Source: Paenibacillus eucommiae | GTDB taxonomy: Bacteria > Bacillota > Bacilli > Paenibacillales > NBRC-103111 | Direction of reading: 5' to 3' | Length of the DNA: 64,000 nucleotides | NCBI RefSeq assembly: GCF_017874215.1 | Contig: NZ_JAGGLB010000013.1 | Span: 124,001-188,000 of the forward strand | In this document: piece after piece, positions 34,189 to 42,880 of the stretch | Numbering within the stretch: the first letter of the stretch is position 1 | How the letters are laid out: each line of letters begins with the position of its first letter | Position numbers and translations under genes: made by a program | The notes under the pieces: model-generated | What the model was told of the DNA's origin: nothing | What the model saw: only the letters and a program-made list of their open reading frames with translations | The model's database searches: none

Positions 34189-35412
34189 ATGGAGCATCCT
34201 CAAATAGGGACAAGACAATTTACTGTACTGGTCATTATGTTCATCGTCGGCAGCTCCATCCTCATGATTCCTGGGGCTATTGCGATGCATGCAAAGCAGG
34301 ACTCTTGGATTTCTTCGATTCTAGCGGTCGCCGCGGGACTTGGATTAATCGTCCTGTATTGCGCCATCGGGAGTAAATTCCCTGGCAAGACCCTGTTCGA
34401 GTACTGCAAAATCCTGCTGGGCAAATGGATTGGCCTCTTTGTCGCGATACAGTTTTTCATCTTTTCCTACCTGCTCGCTGCTTTTATGCTGCGATATATC
34501 GGAGACTTCTTAACGACGGAGGTAATGCCGGAAACACCAATTACAGCCATTCTTATTTTGTTTATGGTGATCGTCATTATGGCAGCCTCTCTTGGTCTGG
34601 AGGTATTGACACGAGCGGCGGAAATTTTCTTTCCATGGATCGTGCTCTTTTATTTCATCATAGCGGTATTCGTTTCCCCGCAAATCCAAATGATAAATTT
34701 ACAGCCTATGCTGGAGCATGGCCTTAAACCTGTACTCCAGGGCTCTCTTCCACTGATTTCAATACCTTATCTGGAGCTATCGCTGTTCCTTTTTATATTC
34801 CCCAATGTAAAAAATTTAAATAAAAGGCGCCAGGCCTTTCTCATTGGAGGTATCATAGGCGGCTTCTTAATTGTTGTTGTCACATTTCTTTCCATTACGG
34901 TGTTAGGGGCCAGTCTTACAATCAGAAACAATTATCCAACCTTTTCTCTCACACAAAAAATCCATGTCGGCAACTTCTTGCAGAGGGTGGAATCCTTACT
35001 TGCCGTTATCTGGTTTCTAACCATCTTCTTCAAATCCGCCGTCACCTATTACGTTTCCGCATTGGGACTCGCACAAATATTAAACTTGAAGGATTACCGC
35101 ACCGTGCTTGTACCACTCGGCGTCATTCTTGTCCCGCTTTCCCTGATCGTTTATCCTGACATTATTTACGGCAACAAATTTTCAGGTCTAGTCTGGACCC
35201 CCTACGCGTCTATGTACGGCATTGTACTGCCGGTCCTGCTCCTTATCGTCGCTTTTCTGCGCCGAAAAAAACTAGCTCCACCACCTGACTCTGACTCTGG
35301 CTCCGGCTCTAATTCAGATTCTAATTCAGATTCTAATTCTAATTCTAATCTCACTGACACTAGCCCAAATGATTCTGATAATCAGGAAAAGTTGCTTAAA
35401 CGTTTATTTTGA
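34189..35412 (+). CDS. Spore germinant receptor B subunit (GerB permease family) with Ser/Asp/Asn tail
   Basis: This is the integral membrane subunit of the receptor, 407 residues with ten membrane helices in the APC-transporter-like GerB fold. Conserved segments include IGTRQFTVLVIMFIVGSSIL near the N-terminus and FWP-like RAAEIFFPWIVLFYFI in the middle. The ATG at 34189 follows AAAGGAG; the frame is open to 34072, but the added 39 residues are an Arg/Lys-rich out-of-frame reading of the D-gene end. After the last helix come about 45 residues, including a simple Ser/Asp/Asn repeat (DSDSGSGSNSDSNSD), longer than usual for GerB proteins (about 365). Confidence 0.92.
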   Translation: MEHPQIGTRQFTVLVIMFIVGSSILMIPGAIAMHAKQDSWISSILAVAAGLGLIVLYCAIGSKFPGKTLFEYCKILLGKWIGLFVAIQFFIFSYLLAAFMLRYIGDFLTTEVMPETPITAILILFMVIVIMAASLGLEVLTRAAEIFFPWIVLFYFIIAVFVSPQIQMINLQPMLEHGLKPVLQGSLPLISIPYLELSLFLFIFPNVKNLNKRRQAFLIGGIIGGFLIVVVTFLSITVLGASLTIRNNYPTFSLTQKIHVGNFLQRVESLLAVIWFLTIFFKSAVTYYVSALGLAQILNLKDYRTVLVPLGVILVPLSLIVYPDIIYGNKFSGLVWTPYASMYGIVLPVLLLIVAFLRRKKLAPPPDSDSGSGSNSDSNSDSNSNSNLTDTSPNDSDNQEKLLKRLF

Positions 35413-36065
35413 GAAAGACATTTTGTGGCGCCCTTTGATTATCGTGTTCATTACCTGGGTGCATGGAGGGAGGGGAGGACTGTGGGCTGTGAGCTCCTGT
35501 CGCTGTTAAAGATAGTTTTCCCTGATTAGACTTAGGCGGTAAGAACCCATCTTTTAAATGCGGACGGTTTCGTTCTTCCACCCACAGCCCTTTCTCTCTC
35601 AGCTACAAATTGCAAGAACACCAAGCTCAAACGGACAACTAGCAAGGGTTTTCTCTTGAATGGAGGAAATCTCCTAGCAGCAAAGGCGCTTGGGATGAAA
35701 AGCTGCTACTTTAACGATGTTTTTCATCGCTAAAAACACCAGATCAACTCCACTTCCTTACTTTAACAATGAAAAACATCGTTAAAGTCCCTTTTTACCA
35801 CCCCAAGAGGCCATCCGGCCTCTTTTAGCGATGAAAATCATCATTAAAGTGACGACTGACCTCGAAAAACTTGCTTTAACGATGAAAAACATCGTTAAGT
35901 GAAGCCACACGCTCCATTAGAGGCGGGAGAATTCGATTCGGGGGAGGCGAGCTGATACGTTGGCTGCTATGGGAGGGCTCTTCGTTCCCTTGACTCTACT
36001 TGGGAGGTTGGAACACATCTTTAAATGCGGACACTATCGTTCTTCCACCCATGCCCCAGCAATCT
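35413..36065 (+). repeat. Modular intergenic element, copy 3
   Basis: This begins directly after the germinant-receptor B stop and runs in the same direction. It has GTGGCGCCCTTTGA, GTGCATGGAGGGAGG, the hairpin module (GACTGTGGG...CCCACAGCC, 35480-35590), CTACAAATTGCAAGAAC, AAATCTCCTAGC, GCGCTTGGGATGAAAAGC and the four palindromes (35710-35898). At about 35940-36060 a second partial hairpin module follows (GTTGGAACACATCTTTAAATGCGG, then CTTCCACCCATG). The tail modules of copy 2 are missing. Bases 36066-36155 hold nothing I recognise. Confidence 0.8.
35710..35898 (+). repeat. Four-palindrome core of copy 3
   Basis: Palindromes at 35710-35734, 35762-35786, 35824-35848 and 35875-35898 start 52, 62 and 51 bases apart. 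Two carry single changes in the arms (TTTAACAATG, TTTAGCGATG). Confidence 0.9.
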
Positions 36066-36155
36066 AGCCTTTCTCTCAATGGTATATCTTGTAGAGATGC
36101 AGCCCACAATTTTCCATCCCAACTGCTCCAAAGTTTTTTATGATAATCCCCATCA

Positions 36156-36586
36156 CTAAGAATAATTCAGAGATTTCCCTGTCACAATCATATCTTCAAT
36201 ATGGTGGGTCAATACGTCAAAATGACCGAAAGGACGTTCAATATCCGAATCGCAGAGAGCGGCAACCCTATTCCCTTTAGCTCTCCAGAAGGCAAACGAC
36301 CATTGCTCAACCTCGTTCTGAAGCTGGATTACATATCCTTTTAAACCATCATTATATTCGATGATAAACAAAACAGGTTCTTTGACTCTTTCTCACAGAT
36401 GCCCCACATAATGAACCCGGTAGGTGGCAAGCGCCTCGAGATGCCACTCTTTCTGATCCATCGCTGTCCAAACCTCACTGCCTGTCAATGTGTGAACGGA
36501 ACATATTCCGCGACAATTACCTCCGCATGGGAATTAAGCCGATATTCCGTAATAATGACTGCTACTTTTTTTCTGGTGTATGTCAT
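36156..36586 (-). pseudogene. Remnant of an oxidoreductase gene
   Basis: This is a broken gene in the same direction as the SDR remnant upstream. It begins MTYTRKKVAVIITEYRLNSHAEVIVAEYVPFTH and then meets a stop. A second piece in another frame reads GSEVWTAMDQKEWHLEALATY, then another stop. A third piece (36156-36371) reads EYNDGLKGYVIQLQNEVEQWSFAFWRAKG to the end. The order and content suggest one enzyme gene, possibly of the Gfo/Idh-like kind, that has lost its middle and taken frameshifts. The family is a guess. Confidence 0.6.
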
Positions 36587-36956
36587 TAATCCATTAAAAG
36601 GTTCCTTGACGTTCTCACAAGCGCAACCCCCTGTCACCGGATAGGAGGATCCTGTAACATAAGACGCAGCATCTGAAAGCAGAAAAGCGGCAACCTCATT
36701 TATTTCATTTGGCCTGCCGCTCCTTCCAATCAAGCTGTTATTTTTCATAGTCGCCTTGAACGATTCCGGTGTTTGCTTCCCCTTTCCCATAAAGATCTGA
36801 AATGATTTCCCGCTCGATGAATTCTCCTTGCTCCTTCAAATCACACGCCACTACCCGTGCTCCTCGATCTAGAAATAGTCTCATCGCTTCACTCCCGACT
36901 GCACCTAACGCGCCAGTAATACAAATCACTTTATTCTGTAATTGCAGTTCGGACAT
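36587..36956 (-). pseudogene. Remnant of a short-chain dehydrogenase (SDR) gene
   Basis: The first 60 codons encode an SDR N-terminus (NKVICITGALGAVGSEAMRLF, then GARVVACDLKEQG) with the cofactor motif TGALGAVG. A different frame resumes with the typical C-terminus GRSGRPNEINEVAAFLLSDA, ASYVTGSSYPVTGG. The roughly 140 residues between, including the catalytic Ser-Tyr-Lys, are missing, and the frame shifts at the join. An intact SDR is about 250 residues, so this cannot be functional. Confidence 0.8.
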
Positions 36957-36999
36957 CCGTAATATCCTCCGTTTCCTCATCCCGCGTACCTGTTAAAAT

Positions 37000-37030
37000 G
37001 CCGCCCCTTACTCAGAAAGTAAGGGGCGGC
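37000..37030. terminator. Strong hairpin, terminator
   Basis: GCCGCCCCTTAC pairs perfectly with GTAAGGGGCGGC around TCAGAAA. It lies between the end of carbohydrate locus 2 and the dehydrogenase remnants. The T-run is short on both sides. Confidence 0.6.
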
Positions 37031-37099
37031 TTCATGAACGCCAATAGTTTTAGGTGTATGGAGTCGAACAATTCATTATCAATGAGATGAATCGGCTAG

Positions 37100-40000
37100 C
37101 TAACGTTTCATTATTTTCACATCATCAATGAATAGAGTCTCATTAGTGTCTATGCCAATCAGTTCGAGCCCAAACATAATCTCATCCCCAACTATAGCTT
37201 CCGGCACAGTAAGTTCCAGGTTCAGCTTCTTCCACTCGCCATTGCTGCTCGATGCCGCAACAACTGCACCTTTGGTATTCAGTTCACCACCCAAATTGGC
37301 GAACAGCTGTGCTGTACCGCTTGCTGCCGTCCCTGCCGGTGCATAGATGTAGGCTGAAAGCTCATACTGACCAGGCTCTGCAAAGGTAATAAGCTGGTTC
37401 GGCCAGGCGATGCCGGTAATCCCGGCAGCCTTCAGGCTATAGCTGCCGCTTCTGGCTTGCTCATTGCTGCGGGACATTGCGCCCACCCAGTCATCATAAA
37501 AGTACCTCCACGCCTTCGCATCCACATCTCCTTGTGCTTCAATCTCAAAAGAGAAATTTTCATTAAGTGGTTCCCATACCTTCACCATTTCAATATCATC
37601 CATGTAGAGAGACTCGTTGGCGCCGAAGCCCAACAACTCGAGCCCAACCATAATCTCGTTCCCCACTATGGTTTCCGGCACGTTAAGTTTCAGACTCAGC
37701 TTCTTCCACTCGCCATTACTGCTCGATGCCGCAACAACTACACCTCTAGTGTTTAGTTCACCACCTAGGTTGGCGAACAATTGTGCTGTACCGCTTGCTT
37801 CCGCTCCTGCCGGTGCATAGATGTGGGCCGAAAGCTCATATTGACCAGGCTCAGCAAAGGTAATAAGCTGGTTCGGCCAGGCGATGCCGGTAATCCCAGT
37901 CGCCTTCAGGCTGGAGCTGCCGCTTCTGGCTTGCTCATTACTGCGGGACATTTCGCCCACCCATTCATACATGTACCGCCACGGCTTCGCATCCACATCG
38001 CCTGCATACCCGATTTCAAAGGAAGTGTTAAGGAGAAGTGATGCTGTTGGATCCGCACTGATCACTATGGCCGGACTATCCTTTGCCTCTCCGTCATCAT
38101 AGGTAACCTTATATACAATCTGTTGCTCTACTGCTGCAGCCGCTATAACCGGAACGGAGAGCGTCACAGTCTGTGTTTCCTCATCCCACATAAGCTGATT
38201 AACAAGCATATCATCAGCAGCTATACCGTTAATGATCGGCTGAACGATAAAATCCTGGGCTACAGGTACATTCGCCGGTACGCCATCGAAAGCGGCAACG
38301 ATGCTGCCGTTTGTCCCTGTTACTCCTGTCAATTGGATCTCGTCTGCTTCCGACCATTCCTTCAATTGGAAGTTATCTGCATATACCCAGCCGTCGCCTG
38401 GATCTTTATAGATAACGATCGTTGCATGAGAGAATCCGGCCGGCGGAGTAAACCGGATTTTAATCCGTGTGTACGTTTGGGGAATGACCGTAATCCGAGA
38501 GCCGGTCAACCCGATTCCGGGTACATTCCAGAAATTCATCCCAACCAGATTGAGTACCCCGGCATTTCCCTCTACCTTGGCATCGAACGATAATTCATAT
38601 TGTTTTCCGCTTTCCACGAAGACCGTTTGCTCCACGCTACTCCTGTTGACTCTGATCGCTTTGCTACCGGCTGCAGCATCATCCACCAGTTCTGCCACTG
38701 TGTCCGGAAAGTCATACCAAGAAGTGAGCCCTTCTTCAAACCCGGGATTCCTTACTCCTGCCCCGTAAGAGGCAGTGGTGATCTTGTAAGCCAATTGTTG
38801 AATTTCCGGCACTGGCGAATCCTTCCATTGTTCAAGCTGATTGTGAATTTCGCTATCTGGATTTTGAGAGATCCACCTTGCTAATGCCCATATTTCATTA
38901 TTGGACACCACTTCCCATTTTAACGGCTGAAGAGTTTGCAAATAGACATCATCAGTATTGAAGCCATCAACCATGGCATAACGACTATTCATAAGCTCGA
39001 TTTTTTCAACTGCATGATCAAGGATAGCCTGGGCTTCTGCATCACTTGTCGGATCGGCAACAACGATTCCCTGGTCCACATAGCTTGCTTTTGATATCTC
39101 ATAGTATTCAAACATATGCAGCAAATCTCGGGCACGTTTTTCCTGTGCTGGTGTTTCCGTCTTACTGATAGCAGATTCCAGCAGTCGGCGGCTCTCTTCC
39201 AAGTCTTCTAATTTCAAATCGGACAGGTATGCCGCAGAATACAAAGGTAAAAAATTTGTCCTCTGTGTGCTATTTTTCCAGGCAAGGTACCACTGCGTTT
39301 CATAGATATCTTCTTCCCAGAACCTCTGCCAGATCTCATAATAGGCCTTCACATCCGCTGCAGCTGCAGCACCTACTGCGCGCTCATACCATTCCTCAAG
39401 GATAGTATCTTTATCCAGGCCCGGATCCCATTGAAGCTTCGCAGACAGGTATGGCTTGGGACCTTCTCCGAAATTCGGAAACAGCTCACTGAAATAAGCA
39501 TTTACCCCTATTGATTCCGCATAACGATATTGGTCCTCCATTAATTGATAGGCATTGCGCGGAGCCACGTATGGCGCACCGTACACATAGTCATAGAAAG
39601 CTACTGTAGCCCCTGTTTCTGCCCATCCCTCGGACAGGGTATGCCCTAACTGTCTCATGTCAGGATCCCCCCAAGACAGGCGGTCATCTGTTATAAAGAC
39701 AACAACACGCGGGTCAAGCTCGACATTTGTCGGTGGATCATATACGTTAAAGTAAGCGTATGTCCCTAAGTATTTATCCGGATGCTCCTCAAACACACCT
39801 ATCGACACCTCATTTACCCAGTCAAAGAAAATATTCGACATATCTACCATTCCAAGCGAGTTGTAGGTTACATTATCTCCGTAATCTTCCTTACAGAATT
39901 GAGTAGTGTCATTGATTCCGATGGAATACGAGGTCGCTTCCGGATGTTGATCGAAATATGCATTAATGACTTCAATGGATTCCTCCACGATCCCTTCCGC

Positions 40001-42817
40001 TTTAAAGCAAGGCTGCCAAGTATGGTCTAATGACAGGTCTGCACCCTCAGGGTAAAATTGCGGATGTGACTCCAGATATTTACTCGGTGGGAGCAAATTG
40101 TACAAATTGTGTGCAAATTCCACTTTGAAGTTCATCCTCATATCTCTCATCCAGCGTGTCCGCGCAGCGTTGCCCACGGTCTCAAATGATCGGGAGAAAA
40201 ATGCCGGTTCTTCACGAATCGTATCCTGGAGTAAAACTGAAAGGTTATCATGTACAGGCACATCTTCCCAATCCGGTCCTGGCATGAGCCAGCGGACACC
40301 GATGTAGCGCTCCAAAAACTCGTCGACACCAAACTCGGTTCCCCACGATGTAGGACCCGCGATCGTGATCCGATTGCCATTGGGATGAATGACAAAGCCA
40401 TCGCTATCCACGCCTTCCAGCAGCAATTGATGCTCCGGGGTTGTTAATCCTTGCATGCCAATATAAATTTGTGTACCCGTACCCAAATCGGCAGGCTCCA
40501 TTGTACCCGTTTGTTCTTGCTCCTCAAGCTCTTCCCCGGCATCGGTACGAATAAGCTTCACATCGTCAATATATACGGACTCATTGGCTGCGAAGCCCAA
40601 CAGCTCAAGTCCAAACATAATCTCGTTGCCCACTATGGCTTCTGGTACGATAAGCTCCAGACTCAGCTTCTTCCACTCACCACCGCTGCTCGATGCCGCA
40701 ACAACTGCACCTCTGGTATTCATCTCGCCTCCGTCACCGCCCAGATTGGCGAACAACTGTGCCGTACCGCTTGCTGCCGCCCCTGCCGGGACATAGATGT
40801 AGGCTGATAGCTCATATTGACCAGGTTCGGCAAAAGTAATTAGCTGGTTCGGCCAGGCGATGCCGGTAATCCCTGCAGCCTTCAGGCTATAGCCGCCGCT
40901 TCTGGCTTGCTCATTGCTGCGGGACATTTGGCCTGCCCATTCATAAAAGTACCGCCACGGCTTCGCATCGGCGTCCCCTGCATACCCAATTTCAAAAGAA
41001 CCATTTACACTCAACGCCCCCTGGCTGTTGCCCGGAATCGTTAATATCGTACTATGTATAGGATCACGATCTTTATAAGTGACCTTATATTGAACAGCTT
41101 GCTCCTTGTTTAAGTTTTCAAGAGAGTGGATGATTAGCTTGCCGGTATTGGCAGCTTCATTCCAGATCACTTCAAGTGGGCTGTAGGCAAGCGTTTCTAT
41201 GCCGTCTATTACAGCTTGCACTTTAAAATCCGCCACTGTCGGCGGCAATTCCAATCGCTCAATCGGTTCATACTGCAAGCTCCCATTGGACGCGATCAAC
41301 TTTTCCGTCGTGTTATTATCCACAACGAGTGGAAGCTCGACACCTGTTGACTGCTTAACATAACGAATCAATTTATCTGCTGCTTCTCTCGTCTGTAAAT
41401 CCGCAGTGTCACTTACAATGACGGATGCCTTGGCAAGATTGTTCTCAACGACTGGCAGTGGACCATTCGTCTCCGGTTCTGGTTCTGGATATGTTCCAGA
41501 AGAGATCACGCCTTTAACTGTATCCTCCACTTGCCGCTCTTGCACAACAAGCTTGCCTTCGATCGTTGCGGTTACACTTGTGCCAAACTTTACCTTGGCA
41601 GGCCATTTGCTTAATGTCGAGCCGCTTTTATTCAGCTCTGCCGTGAGGATCAACCCATCGACGCTAACATCAGCCGCCTCATCAAGCGTCAAGCGTGCAA
41701 CCGTAGTAATCTCAGCAATCGCGAGCTTGACTCCCTTCAGGGAATTGTAAACCTGTTTAAATTGGCCCTGCAAAAAAATCTTAATTGGCACAGATTGAGC
41801 TCCCCCGCCAATCGCAACATCGCCAAAGCCTTCATAACCTTCAGCAAGCTGCTGTTCCTTAAGGGCAGCTCCAGTCAACAGTTCAATCTTTGGAATATGG
41901 CTGCTGCCAGCCGCAACTATCTCAATATCAGCGTTCGACTTATTTACATGAATTAAACCGCCGATTGTCGTATCAAGAAGTTCCAAGCGTCCTCCGCCAT
42001 AAATAAATACATTGCCTTTTACAGTGACGCCTGTGAGCGAAATTCCCCCGTCATCTGCACCCTGGGTAATGTATAAGTCTCCCGCCACAACCATATCTGA
42101 CAATGTTGTACTTCCACCCTGAATAATAACGTTCCCTTTTGCACTCTCATTCAGCACTTCATTTGCTCTCACTAACATTCCGGTAACATTGTCCATCATT
42201 TGAACGGCTTCTGATCGCGTAATACTCGCTTTAGGCTTGAATAAGCCCCCTGCATTGCCTTTTACGTACCCTTGTTTCTGCATAAGCCCAACAGCTGGCC
42301 GAGCATAGGAGGAAATTTGGGGGGCATCGGCAAATGCAGATGTGCCTTCATCGCTAACTTTCATCTGAAAAGCACGAGCTACCATAACAGTTGCATCTTC
42401 ACGGGTAAGTAAAGCTAGCGGGGTAAACTTGTTTCCAACCACACCCTCTATAACTCCAGCATGGTATGCACGCAGCACAGCCCCGAAATACCACGCATCT
42501 GCTGACACATCTTTAAAGGGCTGGTCGTCCAGCTTGGCGTATTCAGGAAAGTTAAACACCCGATCGATCAATGTAACAAACTCTGAACGGGTTATCGTGC
42601 GGTCCGGAAAATATTGGCCGGATGAATAACCACTCAGCAGCCCCAATTGTATCCATTTTTCCATGACTGGCTGTGACCAGTGCCCTGATAAATCTGTCTG
42701 TGTCCCGCTATTGTCAGGCAGGCTGTCAGCCGCTGAGATTGACGGGGTGATCAAGGAGCAGAGCAGGCTTAGAACTAGCAAACAGCAAAGTAACCTTCGA
42801 TCGATTATTCTAATCAT
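37100..42817 (-). CDS. Giant SLH/DUF4838 surface protein with three near-identical CBM-like domains
   Basis: This is a cell-surface carbohydrate-active protein of 1905 residues. Signal peptide to about 29; three SLH repeats (about 40-215) for wall attachment; a beta-helical stretch (GNVIIQGGSTTLSDMVVAGD, 225-440). A GH67/GH20 N-terminal-like domain starts near 460 (VSDTADLQTREAADKLIRYV), is interrupted at about 520-760, and resumes near 780 (IYIGMQGLTTPEHQLLL). A DUF4838 region (about 860-1150) is followed by helices, a CBM-like domain (1355-1485) and two more. The CBM copies at about 606-755, 1599-1745 and 1752-1905 are nearly identical. It follows the GH28 gene by 63 bases, at the end of the operon. 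Confidence 0.85.
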   Translation of the reverse strand: MIRIIDRRLLCCLLVLSLLCSLITPSISAADSLPDNSGTQTDLSGHWSQPVMEKWIQLGLLSGYSSGQYFPDRTITRSEFVTLIDRVFNFPEYAKLDDQPFKDVSADAWYFGAVLRAYHAGVIEGVVGNKFTPLALLTREDATVMVARAFQMKVSDEGTSAFADAPQISSYARPAVGLMQKQGYVKGNAGGLFKPKASITRSEAVQMMDNVTGMLVRANEVLNESAKGNVIIQGGSTTLSDMVVAGDLYITQGADDGGISLTGVTVKGNVFIYGGGRLELLDTTIGGLIHVNKSNADIEIVAAGSSHIPKIELLTGAALKEQQLAEGYEGFGDVAIGGGAQSVPIKIFLQGQFKQVYNSLKGVKLAIAEITTVARLTLDEAADVSVDGLILTAELNKSGSTLSKWPAKVKFGTSVTATIEGKLVVQERQVEDTVKGVISSGTYPEPEPETNGPLPVVENNLAKASVIVSDTADLQTREAADKLIRYVKQSTGVELPLVVDNNTTEKLIASNGSLQYEPIERLELPPTVADFKVQAVIDGIETLAYSPLEVIWNEAANTGKLIIHSLENLNKEQAVQYKVTYKDRDPIHSTILTIPGNSQGALSVNGSFEIGYAGDADAKPWRYFYEWAGQMSRSNEQARSGGYSLKAAGITGIAWPNQLITFAEPGQYELSAYIYVPAGAAASGTAQLFANLGGDGGEMNTRGAVVAASSSGGEWKKLSLELIVPEAIVGNEIMFGLELLGFAANESVYIDDVKLIRTDAGEELEEQEQTGTMEPADLGTGTQIYIGMQGLTTPEHQLLLEGVDSDGFVIHPNGNRITIAGPTSWGTEFGVDEFLERYIGVRWLMPGPDWEDVPVHDNLSVLLQDTIREEPAFFSRSFETVGNAARTRWMRDMRMNFKVEFAHNLYNLLPPSKYLESHPQFYPEGADLSLDHTWQPCFKAEGIVEESIEVINAYFDQHPEATSYSIGINDTTQFCKEDYGDNVTYNSLGMVDMSNIFFDWVNEVSIGVFEEHPDKYLGTYAYFNVYDPPTNVELDPRVVVFITDDRLSWGDPDMRQLGHTLSEGWAETGATVAFYDYVYGAPYVAPRNAYQLMEDQYRYAESIGVNAYFSELFPNFGEGPKPYLSAKLQWDPGLDKDTILEEWYERAVGAAAAADVKAYYEIWQRFWEEDIYETQWYLAWKNSTQRTNFLPLYSAAYLSDLKLEDLEESRRLLESAISKTETPAQEKRARDLLHMFEYYEISKASYVDQGIVVADPTSDAEAQAILDHAVEKIELMNSRYAMVDGFNTDDVYLQTLQPLKWEVVSNNEIWALARWISQNPDSEIHNQLEQWKDSPVPEIQQLAYKITTASYGAGVRNPGFEEGLTSWYDFPDTVAELVDDAAAGSKAIRVNRSSVEQTVFVESGKQYELSFDAKVEGNAGVLNLVGMNFWNVPGIGLTGSRITVIPQTYTRIKIRFTPPAGFSHATIVIYKDPGDGWVYADNFQLKEWSEADEIQLTGVTGTNGSIVAAFDGVPANVPVAQDFIVQPIINGIAADDMLVNQLMWDEETQTVTLSVPVIAAAAVEQQIVYKVTYDDGEAKDSPAIVISADPTASLLLNTSFEIGYAGDVDAKPWRYMYEWVGEMSRSNEQARSGSSSLKATGITGIAWPNQLITFAEPGQYELSAHIYAPAGAEASGTAQLFANLGGELNTRGVVVAASSSNGEWKKLSLKLNVPETIVGNEIMVGLELLGFGANESLYMDDIEMVKVWEPLNENFSFEIEAQGDVDAKAWRYFYDDWVGAMSRSNEQARSGSYSLKAAGITGIAWPNQLITFAEPGQYELSAYIYAPAGTAASGTAQLFANLGGELNTKGAVVAASSSNGEWKKLNLELTVPEAIVGDEIMFGLELIGIDTNETLFIDDVKIMKR

Positions 42818-42880
42818 AAAATTTCACACCTCATTTTCGTTTTTAAGTGCCCCTCTTTGACACAATCATTGAAATAAATG

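Noticed and set aside
36399..36644. 81-codon open frame on the + strand
   Set aside because: It is antisense to the dehydrogenase remnants, with no start signals or known domain.
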